A DNA stretch of 64,000 bases from Actinomycetales bacterium Actino_02 (lineage in GTDB: Bacteria > Actinomycetota > Actinomycetes > Propionibacteriales > Propionibacteriaceae), in contig LUYM01000005.1 in the NCBI GenBank assembly GCA_001603275.1, positions 44,115-108,114 of the forward strand, in the 5' to 3' direction. The translations under genes were made by a program, and so were the position numbers. Each line of letters starts with the position of its first letter. Positions within the stretch are counted from its first letter, which is position 1. Under the pieces are notes generated by a model. It had not been told where the DNA came from. It worked only from the letters and a program-made list of their open reading frames with translations, and searched no databases. Positions 45,589 to 54,945 of the stretch are shown here, in pieces.

Positions 45589-48105
45589 TCAGTCGCCAAC
45601 CCGCAACTGCGTGAACGCCTTCGTGGTGATCGTGGCCGGTGCGGTACCTGTCGCCTTCACCGCTTTGTCGTCCACGCTGACGTGCGGCAGCGACGGGCCC
45701 CAGCCGAAGAGCTGCACCTCCACCCGAGAAGCCGGACGTTGGTAGGAACCCTCCGTCGTCCATTTCACGGTGAGACCCTGGTCATCCTGCGAGGTCACGA
45801 AGGTGGACAGCAGTGACTTCCCGTCGCGGTAGCCGAAGCCGTCGCCCTCGTCCTCGTAGAGCCGACTGTTCGCCTGTCCGCGATACACCTGCAGGATCAG
45901 CCGATCTACGGGCTGGCTGGTCGATTGCCGAACAGGCCACAGCGGCAGGACGGTGCCGGCCCGAACAAAGATCGGCAGATCGAGACCGGCCGTCACACTC
46001 AGCGTCCGGCCTCCGGCCAGCGGCGTCCCACTGCCGTAGCGGTACCACGTCCCCGGCGGCAGGGTGACCATCCGGCTGCGCGCACCTTCGGCGAGGATCG
46101 GTGCGACCAGCACAGAGTCGCCGAGCAGGAACTGATCCTCGATTCGTCGGTAGGCGGGGTCATCGGGCCGCTCGAAGAACATCGGCCGGACGATGAGGCT
46201 CCCGTCGACCGTGGCTCTCTGCACCTGGGTGTAGAGGTAGGGCAGCAGTTGATAGCGCCGTTCGATGACTCCGCGCAGCTGGTTCGTCATGGTGGTTCCG
46301 TAGCTCCACGGCTCGCGCTGCTGTGCGGTTCGTGCCGAGTGGGTGCGGAAGAACGGCATCATCGAGGAGACCTGCATCCAGCGCAGGTACAGTTCGGCGG
46401 ACGGGTCGCCACGGAAGCCGCCGGCGTCTGAACCCGAGAACGGGATGCCCGAGATGCCCAGGTTGCACAGCTGGGCGATGCTCATCCGCAAGTGGTCCCA
46501 GTTGGCCAGGCTGTCACCGTTCCAGGTGGTGGCATAGCGCTGGACGCCGGCATAGCCGGCGCGCGTGATGACGAAGGGTCGCTTGTTCTTGTTGGCCGCG
46601 GTGAGGCCCTCCCGGGTGGCGCGGGCCATCTGCATGCCGTACACGGCATGCCCGCCGCCGACATGAGTGTTGCCGTCGCCTTCCCAGGAGTGCTGGACCA
46701 GGTCCGGCAGGGTCTTGGCGTCGTCGAAGGTGCTCGGCTCGTCCATGTCGTTCCACAGACCGTCGAAGCCGTTCGCGGCGAAGCTGCGAACCTGTCCGGA
46801 CCACCACGCCCGGGCCGCGGGTGCCGTGAAGTCCGGGAACTCGCTGGCCCCGGCCCACACGTCTCGGACGAGGCGTCCGCCGTCGGGTGCCGCCAGGAAG
46901 TGCCTGCCCTGCCGACCGGAGGTGTAGGTCGGATAGGACGAGTCGACCTTCACACCGGGATCGAGGATGGCCACGCCATGAAAGCCGATCGCGCGCAGAT
47001 CGCTGAGGAGTTGCTTCGGCGCCGGGAAAGCGGCCCGATTCCAGGTGAAGAGGCGGTAGCCGTTCATGTAGTCGATATCGAAGTGCAGAGCGTCGCAGGG
47101 GATCTGCAGCTGCCGGAACTTCGCCGCGATCGAACGGAAGCGGGCTGCGTTGGGGTAGCTCCATCGGGACTGGTGATAGCCCAGCGCCCACAGCGGTGGC
47201 AGTTCCATGCGTCCGACCAGGGAGGTGAAGCGCTCGACCACCTGCTGCGGGCCGGAGCCGACGATCAGGTACAGGTTGGCCGGTCCGCGATCGGACTGGA
47301 TGCTGAGCTCACCGGAGTGTGCACTGTCGAGATCCACTGAGCCCCGCGCGGGGTTGTCCCAGAAGATCCCGTAGCTGAGCGTGTTGCGCTGTCCGAGATA
47401 GAACGGGACGCTCAGATACAGCGGGTCGGCACCCACCGGATACGAACCGGCGTCGTAGTTCCACATGGAGATGGTGCGACCGCGCAGCGAGAGCGGCAGG
47501 GCTCGCTGGCCCAGGCCGTGGCAGGTCTCATCGTCCGGGATCCGGAGCCGCCAGCTGAAGCCGCCGCTCGACGCGACGAAGCCGTTCTCCGTCTCTTCGA
47601 TGACCGTCTCGCCTGAGCTGCTCTGGGCGCTGATGGCCCCGCTCTGCCGGGCCACGCTGATCTGGAGCTCATCGGTGTGCAGGGTGATCAGATCGCCGTC
47701 CTGGCTGACTGTCGCGGCGGTGGCCGGCAGCTCCTCCGGAATGGCATAGGAGTAGCCGAGGGTCTGGCCTTCGACCGGGGTGATCTGGATTCGAACGATG
47801 CCTGCCGCGACGGCGGCCACTGACACCTGGCCGCGCGCGGTCGCCTGGTCGGTGATCTCTGCAGGCGTTGTGGCGGTTTCGCTCGGCGATCCGCTCTGCG
47901 GCTTCGGGTTGCTCGGCTCGAACCACCGCAGGATCCCGCTGTACCACACGGCCCCGCCCAGCCCGGCCAGGGTGGCGGTGCCGAGTAGGGCGCGCCTGGT
48001 CCACGTTGCCGCTGCGGAGCGCTTCTTCGGCTCCGGGGTCGCCGGCTCCACCCAAGCCCGGCGCGGATTGTGTGGAATCGTCGGGTCCCGATCAGGCTCA
48101 GGCAC
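45589..48105 (-). CDS. Glycoside hydrolase family 31 (alpha-glucosidase-like), membrane-anchored
   Basis: 838 residues. The basic N-terminus leads into a TM/Tat-like segment (TRRALLGTATLAGLGGAVWY, about 36-55), so the enzyme is predicted outside the membrane. The GH31 barrel carries LWALGYHQSRWSYPN, LHFDIDYMNGYRLFTWN, FDGLWNDMDEPSTFDD (nucleophile Asp), and ISGIPFSGSDAGGFRGDPSAELYLRWMQ-region motifs. A beta-rich C-terminal domain follows. Family members release terminal alpha-linked sugars. It overlaps the kinase gene by 8 bp and is read from the same message. The substrate could be storage glucan fragments or glycosylated wall polymer. Confidence 0.88.
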   Translation of the reverse strand: MPEPDRDPTIPHNPRRAWVEPATPEPKKRSAAATWTRRALLGTATLAGLGGAVWYSGILRWFEPSNPKPQSGSPSETATTPAEITDQATARGQVSVAAVAAGIVRIQITPVEGQTLGYSYAIPEELPATAATVSQDGDLITLHTDELQISVARQSGAISAQSSSGETVIEETENGFVASSGGFSWRLRIPDDETCHGLGQRALPLSLRGRTISMWNYDAGSYPVGADPLYLSVPFYLGQRNTLSYGIFWDNPARGSVDLDSAHSGELSIQSDRGPANLYLIVGSGPQQVVERFTSLVGRMELPPLWALGYHQSRWSYPNAARFRSIAAKFRQLQIPCDALHFDIDYMNGYRLFTWNRAAFPAPKQLLSDLRAIGFHGVAILDPGVKVDSSYPTYTSGRQGRHFLAAPDGGRLVRDVWAGASEFPDFTAPAARAWWSGQVRSFAANGFDGLWNDMDEPSTFDDAKTLPDLVQHSWEGDGNTHVGGGHAVYGMQMARATREGLTAANKNKRPFVITRAGYAGVQRYATTWNGDSLANWDHLRMSIAQLCNLGISGIPFSGSDAGGFRGDPSAELYLRWMQVSSMMPFFRTHSARTAQQREPWSYGTTMTNQLRGVIERRYQLLPYLYTQVQRATVDGSLIVRPMFFERPDDPAYRRIEDQFLLGDSVLVAPILAEGARSRMVTLPPGTWYRYGSGTPLAGGRTLSVTAGLDLPIFVRAGTVLPLWPVRQSTSQPVDRLILQVYRGQANSRLYEDEGDGFGYRDGKSLLSTFVTSQDDQGLTVKWTTEGSYQRPASRVEVQLFGWGPSLPHVSVDDKAVKATGTAPATITTKAFTQLRVGD

Positions 48106-50311
48106 TGAAGACCTGGACGACGTTGCCGGCGAAGCTTGTCACGTAGAGCGTTCCGGTTTGGGAGTCGAGGGCCAGACCTGTTGGCCGGCTGCTGGTGTGC
48201 AACGATCGGACCACTCGCAGAGTGTTCAGATCGACGACCGATACCTCGTCACTGTCCAGGCAGCTGACGTAGGCGACGCCGGCGGCATCATCGACCACGA
48301 TCCGTGACGGCTTCTGGCCGACCCCGACCGTGTTGATGACGGCACCGGCATTGAGGTCGACGACAGTGACCGAAGCGCCGACATAGTTCGCGACCAGAGC
48401 GAGGCGATGCTGCTCCGAAATGGCGACCGCATTGGGATTCACCCCGACCGGCAGGGTCTTGCTCACCGAGCCGCTATCGAGGTCGACCAGGGTGAGTTGC
48501 CCGGCGCCCCAATGCGCGACGTAGGCGGTTCGGGTTCCCGGCAGAATCGCCATGTCGCGGGGTTCATTGCCCCCGGGAATCGATCCGGCGTCCGAGCGAC
48601 TGGAGAGGTCGATTCGCTGAATGGCCGAGCTGCCTTGAGCCAGTACATAGGCGATGTGGGTCTCCGCGTCGACGGACAGCCGCAGCGCACCCGATGCGGT
48701 CGGGATGCTGCCGACCTGTTGCAGATCGTCCAGGCTGAACAACTCGATGCTGCGACTGCCTTCGCAGGCCACCAGGAGTAGCCCGGTGTCCTCATCCACG
48801 ACGACGCTCTCAGGCTTTTCGCCCACGGACAACTCGGTCTCGATGGCGCCGGTCGTCGACGAGATCACCTCTACGCTCGCTGATCCGAAGCCGGCCACGA
48901 AGACCCGCTGCCGATTGACATCCAATGCGATGCCGTGCGGGTTGGTGATGCCCAGCGGAATAGTCGCCGAGATTCGATTGGCGCCTTCTCGCTGCTGAGG
49001 CGAGTTCGGTTGGGTGGAGGTGGTCGAGCCAGGCCCTTGCGAGCTTCCGGGCGCGGTCGTCCAGACTGTCGTGGTGCTGCCCGGCTGTGAGCTGGTGCTG
49101 GCCTTGCCCGGAATCCGGCTGAGCGCCCACCAGCCAACGCCGATCGCCAGGATCAGCGCCAGGACCACGGCACCGACCACGATGATCAGCTGCCGCTGCG
49201 CGCCGGGTGAGCGAGGTTGCGCGGTCGGCATGGACGGCATCGACGGCATCGACGGCATGGACGGCATCGAGTCCGACCTGCCCATCCCCGAGTCGTAGAG
49301 CGTGTCTCGTCGAACTGTGGTGCCGGCCAGCATCGTCGGATCGGCAGGCGGGGGCGGGACCGGGGGCAGTGAGGTCGGTGGCAGCGGCGTCGAAGGAAGC
49401 GGTGATCCGGTGAGCGGCAGGGTCTGCCGGATGCGAGTGCGGTCATCGGAGGGAACCGGCGGCGCCGAGGGCGTTGAGCCGGCGATTCGTACCAGTTCAC
49501 GCAGCTGGGCGACGACCTCGACCGCCGTGCCGGGCCGTTGCGCCGGGTCCTTGGCGAGCAGGCCGGCGAGGGTCTTGTTGAGCGCGAGCTCCGCGGGCGA
49601 CGTACCCCAGACCTGGGGGATGGGGGCGGCGAAATGCTGCTGGGCGACTTGGAAGTCGGTGCCGGAATACGGGTTGTGACCGGAGACGAGCACCCAGAGC
49701 AGACAGCCCAGCGAGTACAGGTCGCTGCGTTCGGTCGCCGGCGCCCCCTGGTGCCGTTCGGGTGCAGTGAAAGCCATGCTGCCGGCCAGGGTGCCGGCCT
49801 GGGTCAGTCCGGTCTCCTGGCCTTGGGCGATCCCGAAGTCGCACAGATAGGCGAACAGGTCCTGCCCGGTGCGGGCGAGAAGGATGTTGCTCGGCTTGAT
49901 GTCGCGATGGATGATCCCCTGAGCATGGGCGTCGGCCAGGGCTGCGGCGATCTGGGCGCTGAGATCGGCAGCCAGAGCGATCGAAAGTGGGCCGGTGTGG
50001 CGCAGGTATTCGGCCAGGTCGCCGCCGCTGACCCACTGCATCGCCAAGTAGAGACAGCCGTCGACGGTGCCATGGTCGAATACCTGAACGATGTGCGGCG
50101 AGTCCATCTGGGCCAGGACTTCGGCTTCTCGCGAGAACCGGGCCGCAAAGGAAGGATCACCGGAGTACTTCGGATCGAGCACTTTCAGAGCGACCGTGCG
50201 GTTGAGCGGATGCTGCTCGGCGGCGAATACGACGCCCATACCTCCGTGACCCACCTGGCGGGTGATCAGATAAGCGCCGAAGCGGTCGCCCACCTTGGGA
50301 AACTCAGTCAC
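48098..50311 (-). CDS. Membrane Ser/Thr protein kinase with extracytoplasmic beta-propeller
   Basis: 737 residues from a GTG. The kinase domain (about 12-275) has GHGGMGVV, VALKVL with catalytic K43, HRDIKPSN (135-142), CDFG (157-160) and APERHQG. A juxtamembrane linker rich in Pro (281-330) holds a SMP tripeptide run (348-362). One transmembrane helix (374-397) follows, then about 290 residues of YVTN/NHL-like beta-propeller blades (GITNPHGIALDVNRQRVFV; KPESVVVDEDTGLLLVA; GLALDSQTGTLYV). It thus has a sensor head in place of the PASTA repeats of PknB. Co-translation with GH31 suggests that it responds to a sugar or wall ligand. Start choice is uncertain. Confidence 0.85.
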   Translation of the reverse strand: MTEFPKVGDRFGAYLITRQVGHGGMGVVFAAEQHPLNRTVALKVLDPKYSGDPSFAARFSREAEVLAQMDSPHIVQVFDHGTVDGCLYLAMQWVSGGDLAEYLRHTGPLSIALAADLSAQIAAALADAHAQGIIHRDIKPSNILLARTGQDLFAYLCDFGIAQGQETGLTQAGTLAGSMAFTAPERHQGAPATERSDLYSLGCLLWVLVSGHNPYSGTDFQVAQQHFAAPIPQVWGTSPAELALNKTLAGLLAKDPAQRPGTAVEVVAQLRELVRIAGSTPSAPPVPSDDRTRIRQTLPLTGSPLPSTPLPPTSLPPVPPPPADPTMLAGTTVRRDTLYDSGMGRSDSMPSMPSMPSMPSMPTAQPRSPGAQRQLIIVVGAVVLALILAIGVGWWALSRIPGKASTSSQPGSTTTVWTTAPGSSQGPGSTTSTQPNSPQQREGANRISATIPLGITNPHGIALDVNRQRVFVAGFGSASVEVISSTTGAIETELSVGEKPESVVVDEDTGLLLVACEGSRSIELFSLDDLQQVGSIPTASGALRLSVDAETHIAYVLAQGSSAIQRIDLSSRSDAGSIPGGNEPRDMAILPGTRTAYVAHWGAGQLTLVDLDSGSVSKTLPVGVNPNAVAISEQHRLALVANYVGASVTVVDLNAGAVINTVGVGQKPSRIVVDDAAGVAYVSCLDSDEVSVVDLNTLRVVRSLHTSSRPTGLALDSQTGTLYVTSFAGNVVQVFSA

Positions 50312-50448
50312 AGCTTTACCATCCCTGCTGGGGTATTTGCTGCTGATGCTACAAGCGTGAACAGGAGTGAAAGGCGTTTCTTGGCAAAGTCGGCAGCCTA
50401 TTGGCCGGCTCCTGACTGCGGAGCCGACCGTCCGGCACGTCGGGACGA

Positions 50449-51654
50449 CTAGCTGGGGTCGGCCAGCTGGCCGACGAACACAGGGGCCTGGCTGGGCACG
50501 TGCATCAGCGCGTAGCTGAACGGGCGGTCCAGAACCAGCCGCTTCGGCTCGGACGGGGCGGCGCCGGCGGCCATCCCGCCGGCAGTGGCTGCGGCCGCCT
50601 CGATACCGTCCGCGGTGACCTCGATGGTGGCCTGGTGAATCAGGAAGTCCAAGTACAGCTTCTCTTTGGTGGTCATCGCGGAGAAGTCGGCCAGATCCGG
50701 GTTGAACGCCAACTCGACACCGAGAGTCTCCAGCACCGGACGTAGCTGGGTCTTGTAGTCGGTCTTCCAAGCCGGCATCCGCAGGTTCACTTCGGCCGGC
50801 GCCGCGGCCAGCACCTTCCCGAACAGCCCGGACGGCACGGCCGCCGTTGAATCCTGCTGGGTGGGCAGCACCGTCACCAAGGCGAAGTCGTTGTTCTTGC
50901 AGTATTGGACGCTGCCCTGCCAGCTGTCGTCCTCGAACCACGGACGCATCGCCAACTGGCCCAGGAAGGGCACCTTCACGCTCTTGTCGGGGGTGCGGAA
51001 CTCGTGGTCGCCGAGGTTGTCCATCGCCATCGCCCAGGCGGCCTTGAAGTAGACGGCGTTGACCAGCACCATTCGGGTCGATGAGGTGACCAGGCCCTGA
51101 TCGAGCAGGTCCTTGATCTTGTTCTTAGTTTGGCCGGCCACCCAGTCGTTGATGTCCACGCGAATGTCGTCGGGGTGAGTGCCGAAGTCCACCTGGTTCA
51201 GCGGCGCGCCATAGGCCTTGGCCAGCCGATCGCGGAATGGCTGCAGCCATTCCAGGTCCTTCTGGCCCCACAACGCGTTGGCGATGTTCACCTGGACGTC
51301 CGAGGCCTTCCGGAACGCGGCTGCCTGGCTGTTCAGGGCGTCCCCGAGGGCCGGGGCGGACGCCCCGAGCAGCGCGTCCAGCTGGTCGGCGGTCTTGCCG
51401 ACCGCGCCCTCGCGGATCATCGACAAGGCGATTCCGATCGACCACGGCGAGATGATCAGGTTCTTCGGCTTGGGTGCCAGCGACGCCAGCAGGGACGCCG
51501 CAAAGTCGGCCAGCACTGGCCCGCTCACCGCCGCTGTGCTGCCCGAACCGCTCGGACTCACGCTGGGTCGGCTGGTGACCGGTGCCGCGCAACCCGGAAT
51601 CAGGCTGACTGCGCCGAGCGCAGCAGCCAGGGTGAAGAACTCGCGTCGATCCAT
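50449..51654 (-). CDS. Serpin-family protease inhibitor lipoprotein
   Basis: 401 residues. The N-terminus MDRREFFTLAAALGAVSLIPGC combines a twin-arginine-like motif and a lipobox, so it is likely anchored at the outer face of the membrane. The serpin fold shows NLIISPWSIGIALSMIREGA, VLVNAVYFKAAWAMAM, LDFLIHQATIEVTADG and the end PFSYALMHVPSQAPVFVGQL. The hinge ADGIEAAAATAG is well kept, so the inhibitory loop insertion should work. Counting from it puts P1 near a Gly/Ala in MAAGAA, which would suit proteases with small-residue preference. AGGAAGG precedes the ATG. It is followed on the same strand by the kinase gene. Confidence 0.9.
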   Translation of the reverse strand: MDRREFFTLAAALGAVSLIPGCAAPVTSRPSVSPSGSGSTAAVSGPVLADFAASLLASLAPKPKNLIISPWSIGIALSMIREGAVGKTADQLDALLGASAPALGDALNSQAAAFRKASDVQVNIANALWGQKDLEWLQPFRDRLAKAYGAPLNQVDFGTHPDDIRVDINDWVAGQTKNKIKDLLDQGLVTSSTRMVLVNAVYFKAAWAMAMDNLGDHEFRTPDKSVKVPFLGQLAMRPWFEDDSWQGSVQYCKNNDFALVTVLPTQQDSTAAVPSGLFGKVLAAAPAEVNLRMPAWKTDYKTQLRPVLETLGVELAFNPDLADFSAMTTKEKLYLDFLIHQATIEVTADGIEAAAATAGGMAAGAAPSEPKRLVLDRPFSYALMHVPSQAPVFVGQLADPS

Positions 51655-51729
51655 AGCTATGGCCTTCCTGTCACCACAGACACGTCTGCGCCGAACCGGA
51701 CGTTGCGCCTCCAGCCTGGGACCTGGGGA

Positions 51730-52500
51730 TCAGTCGGCGTGGCGCGCCGCCTTGTCCGCAGCGAGTGCGGCGGCACCGATGATGCCCGCCTTGTTCATCA
51801 GCACGGCCGGGACGATCGGAGTCTTCAGGACCAGCTTCGGCAGGAACTTGTCGGCATTCTTCGACACCCCGCCGCCGACGACGATGAGGTCCGGCCAGAA
51901 CAGCGCTTCGAGGGTCTCGTAGTAGCGCTGCAGCCGAGGGACGTACTCGTCGTAGCTGAGGTTCTCCGCAGTTCGCACCGAGGCGGCCGCCCGCTTCTCG
52001 GCGTCGAAGCCGTCGATCTCCAAATGGCCGAGCTCGGTGTTGGGCACCAGCACCCCCTGGTAGATCAGGGCGCTACCAATCCCGGTACCAAGCGTGGTCA
52101 CCATCACCAGGCCGTCATTGTCCTTGGCGGCGCCATAGCGAACCTCGGCGACGCCGGCGGCGTCGGCATCGTTGACCAGCACCACATCGCGGCCGAGCCG
52201 CTCCTCGAAGATCCGCTCGGCCGGGGCGTCGATCCACGACTTGTGGATATTCGCGGCGGAGCGAGTGACGCCATGGGTGACCACTGCCGGGACGGTGACG
52301 CCGATCGGGCCGTCGCCCATCTGGCCGGCGAATTCGGCCACGATCTGGGCCACCACATCGGCCAGCGCCTCAGGAGTCGAGTTCTCCGGGGTGGGGATGC
52401 GGACGCGGTCAGTGGCGAAGTCGCCAGCGGCGAGATCGACCAGGGCGCCCTTGATTCCGGAGCCGCCGATATCGATCCCGAGGACGGGTTGGTTCTGCAT
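51730..52500 (-). CDS. ppgK: Polyphosphate glucokinase
   Basis: 256 residues, ROK-related actinobacterial glucokinase using polyphosphate (and often ATP) to make glucose-6-phosphate. Motifs are LGIDIGGSGIKGALVD near the N-terminus, VLVNDADAAGVAE, TLGTGIGSALIYQG and ELGHLEIDGFDAEKRAA. It feeds Pgi and the tandem PFK elsewhere in this window. A TAGGGT hexamer 6 nt before the ATG suggests leaderless transcription. Confidence 0.95.
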   Translation of the reverse strand: MQNQPVLGIDIGGSGIKGALVDLAAGDFATDRVRIPTPENSTPEALADVVAQIVAEFAGQMGDGPIGVTVPAVVTHGVTRSAANIHKSWIDAPAERIFEERLGRDVVLVNDADAAGVAEVRYGAAKDNDGLVMVTTLGTGIGSALIYQGVLVPNTELGHLEIDGFDAEKRAAASVRTAENLSYDEYVPRLQRYYETLEALFWPDLIVVGGGVSKNADKFLPKLVLKTPIVPAVLMNKAGIIGAAALAADKAARHAD

Positions 52501-52506
52501 GGGCCA

Positions 52507-52512
52507 ACCCTA
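52507..52512 (-). promoter_or_regulatory. -10 box of leaderless ppgK
   Basis: TAGGGT on the minus strand, 6 nt upstream of the ATG at 52500. Part of the divergent ppgK/galE control region, which is only 58 bp long. Confidence 0.45.
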
Positions 52513-52545
52513 GCCAGCGCGACGGGTGAGTGTCGTTCGTGGCCA

Positions 52546-52551
52546 TAGACT
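52546..52551 (+). promoter_or_regulatory. -10 box of leaderless galE
   Basis: TAGACT, 7 nt upstream of the GTG at 52559. No ribosome-binding sequence is present in the short spacer. Confidence 0.5.
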
Positions 52552-52558
52552 CGCGGTC

Positions 52559-53533
52559 GTGACTACCTGGCTAGTGACCGGCGGGGCCGGCTATATCGGT
52601 GCGCACGTGGTGCGCTCGCTTCAGCAGCAGGGGATGACTCCGGTCGTCCTGGACGACCTGTCGTCCGGGCTGGCGAAGTTCGTGCCGGACGGGGTGGCTT
52701 TCGTCCAGGCTGACATCAATGACACCGCCGCGGTGACTGCGGCGCTCACCGACCACGGTTGCGTCGGGGTGATCCACGTGGCCGGCTTCAAGTACGCCGG
52801 GGTTTCGGTGCAGCGTCCGCTGCACACCTACACCCAGAACGTCACCGGCACGGCCAGTGTTCTGGCCGCCATGGAGGCGGCTGGGGTCAAGCACATCGTC
52901 TTCTCCTCCTCGGCGGCCGTCTTCGGCACCCCCGACACCGAACTGGTCACCGAGGAGTCGGCCACCCGTCCGGAGTCGCCCTATGGCGAGTCGAAGCTGA
53001 TCGGGGAGTGGCTGATCGCCGATGTGACCCGGGCCCGGGAGGGCTTCACCGGGGTCTGCCTGCGCTACTTCAACGTGGTGGGCTCGGCCACGGACGAGGT
53101 CTACGACGCCAGCCCGCACAACCTGTTCCCCCTGGTCATCGAGGCCTTGCTGGCCGGACGGACGCCGCGGATCAACGGGATCGACTACCCGACGCCGGAC
53201 GGCACCTGCGTGCGCGACTACGTCCATGTCGGCGACCTGGCCGACACCCATGTGGCCGCGGCGCAGGCGCTGCTGGCCGGGACGCCGCTCAAGCCGGCCT
53301 ACAACCTGGGCAGCGGCACCGGGCTGAGCGTTCGGCAGATCATGGACACCATGGCCGAGGTCAGCGGAATCGACTTCACCCCGGAGATCGCCGACCGGCG
53401 TCCGGGCGATCCGGCCCGGATCGTGGCCGACGGCAGCGCCGCGGCCGCCGACCTGGGCTGGAAGATGAGCTACTCGCTGTCGGAGATGGTCTCCACGGCC
53501 TGGTCGGCGCGGACCACCTCCGGCCCGGCCTGA
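52559..53533 (+). CDS. galE: UDP-glucose 4-epimerase
   Basis: 324 residues, extended short-chain dehydrogenase that interconverts UDP-glucose and UDP-galactose. Signatures are VTGGAGYIGAHVVRSL (NAD-binding GxxGxxG), FSSSAAVFG (catalytic Ser), SPYGESKLIGE (YxxxK), DGTCVRDYVHVGDLADTH and NLGSGTGLSV. The GTG at 52559 begins right at the conserved strand and is preferred to the longer frame. The end of the gene overlaps the convergent PH-domain gene by 64 bp. It could supply UDP-galactose to surface glycosylation. Confidence 0.93.
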   Translation: MTTWLVTGGAGYIGAHVVRSLQQQGMTPVVLDDLSSGLAKFVPDGVAFVQADINDTAAVTAALTDHGCVGVIHVAGFKYAGVSVQRPLHTYTQNVTGTASVLAAMEAAGVKHIVFSSSAAVFGTPDTELVTEESATRPESPYGESKLIGEWLIADVTRAREGFTGVCLRYFNVVGSATDEVYDASPHNLFPLVIEALLAGRTPRINGIDYPTPDGTCVRDYVHVGDLADTHVAAAQALLAGTPLKPAYNLGSGTGLSVRQIMDTMAEVSGIDFTPEIADRRPGDPARIVADGSAAAADLGWKMSYSLSEMVSTAWSARTTSGPA

Positions 53534-54945
53534 GCCGGGTCCCCGACGCCCACCGGGTCCGGCCCGATGGTGGGATCGGACGCGACTCGCTGCCGCTGCA
53601 GGCGGCACAGCTCGGGCAGCTCAGTGGCCAGCTCGACGGTGTCGAGGCCTTCGGCGTTGACCATCACCTGGTGACCGCCGGTCTGGATCCGCAGGTCTGC
53701 CAGCCCCAGCCGGCGCGAGATCGGGCCCTGGTGGACGCTCAGTGACTGCGCTCTGGCCAGCGGAACCACCTGCCAGCGTCGGACCAGCCAGCCGTGCCGG
53801 GTCACCATGAAGCGTCCGTCGTGGCCCCAGCGCAGGAACGGCCCCGACAGCGGGTGCAGCCAGCGGGCCCGGGACGGCACCTGGCGATCGGTGAGCTGTT
53901 CCCAGCCGCTGCCCGGCCAGATCGCGTCCAGGCAGGTGCGCACCTGATCGAGACTGCCGGCCGGCAGCATGATGCTGGAGACCTTGTCCGAGTCCTGCTC
54001 GTCGGAGATCGAGAAGCCGATCACCTCCAGATCCACCCGGTACAAGCCCAGTCGGCGCCACAACAGTGACTGGCTGACCTGGACCGCCTGAACCCGCCGC
54101 GGCGGCAGCGAGTGGCTGGACAAGGTGGTCAGTCCGCGGGTGATCCGCAGCCCGGAACTGCGGCGTGACAACGTGTAATGGAACTGCTTGAGCACCCGTG
54201 AGCTGACCAGACCGAAGATCGCGCTGGCCGCGGGCACAGCGATGCCCAGGCCGATCCAGGGGTGACCCACCCAGGCGGCCGCTGCGGCCGCGATCACCAG
54301 CCCGACGATCGCGGTGAGCAGTTCGTGTGTGGTCAGGGCGGCGACGATGAGGGTGCGGGTGGGCACGGTGACCAGCACCTGGTCGTGGCCGCTGAGGCCG
54401 GTCAGCAACGAGCCGGTCTCGGCATGAGTGATCACTTCGGCGGGACGGACGCCATGAGCCCGGGCCAGCAGGTAGTCGCGCATGCCGTGTGCCCGAGCCA
54501 GGGTCAGAAAGCGGACCTTCGGCCGGGCGCCGCTGCCGATGTCGATGCTGACCTCGGCCAGCCCGAACATCCGGGCCGCCAGCGGCTGTACCACGTCCAC
54601 GCCCTGCACCTTGTCGTAGGCGATCCGTTGCGACTGCCGAAACAGCATCCCGGTGTCGATGCGCAGTTCGTGGTCGTCGGTGACGAAGTGGGTGAATCGC
54701 CACGAGATGAAGCCGATCAGCCCGGCGGCCAGCGTGATCAGGGCGATACCGCCGATGATCAACTCGATCGGGGGCAGCCGGAAGTCCCGATCCGAGCCAT
54801 TGGGCAGGAACTCCTTGCCGATGCCGATCAGGATGGCCAGCAGCACCACCCAGCCGCGGATCAGCGGGGTGAGCGGGTGCGGACGTTCAGCCGGCCGCGC
54901 CGCAGCGTCGTCAGTCGTGGACGACTGTGGTTCGGACACGCTCAT
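53470..54945 (-). CDS. Bacterial PH-domain membrane protein (YdbT-like)
   Basis: 491 residues. Transmembrane pairs (about 28-75 and 205-250) separate bPH2 domains. Repeating motifs are YDKVQGVDVVQPLAARMFGLA, LPPRRVQAVQVSQSLLWRRLGL and LARAQSLSVHQGPISRRLGLA, each the Q-x3-RRLGLA-type end of a bPH2 unit, so three units are present. The family (B. subtilis YdbT) works with YdbS; the role is undefined, with links to membrane stress. It overlaps the upstream YdbS-like gene by 4 bp and galE (opposite strand) by 64 bp. Confidence 0.82.
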   Translation of the reverse strand: MSVSEPQSSTTDDAAARPAERPHPLTPLIRGWVVLLAILIGIGKEFLPNGSDRDFRLPPIELIIGGIALITLAAGLIGFISWRFTHFVTDDHELRIDTGMLFRQSQRIAYDKVQGVDVVQPLAARMFGLAEVSIDIGSGARPKVRFLTLARAHGMRDYLLARAHGVRPAEVITHAETGSLLTGLSGHDQVLVTVPTRTLIVAALTTHELLTAIVGLVIAAAAAAWVGHPWIGLGIAVPAASAIFGLVSSRVLKQFHYTLSRRSSGLRITRGLTTLSSHSLPPRRVQAVQVSQSLLWRRLGLYRVDLEVIGFSISDEQDSDKVSSIMLPAGSLDQVRTCLDAIWPGSGWEQLTDRQVPSRARWLHPLSGPFLRWGHDGRFMVTRHGWLVRRWQVVPLARAQSLSVHQGPISRRLGLADLRIQTGGHQVMVNAEGLDTVELATELPELCRLQRQRVASDPTIGPDPVGVGDPAQAGPEVVRADQAVETISDSE

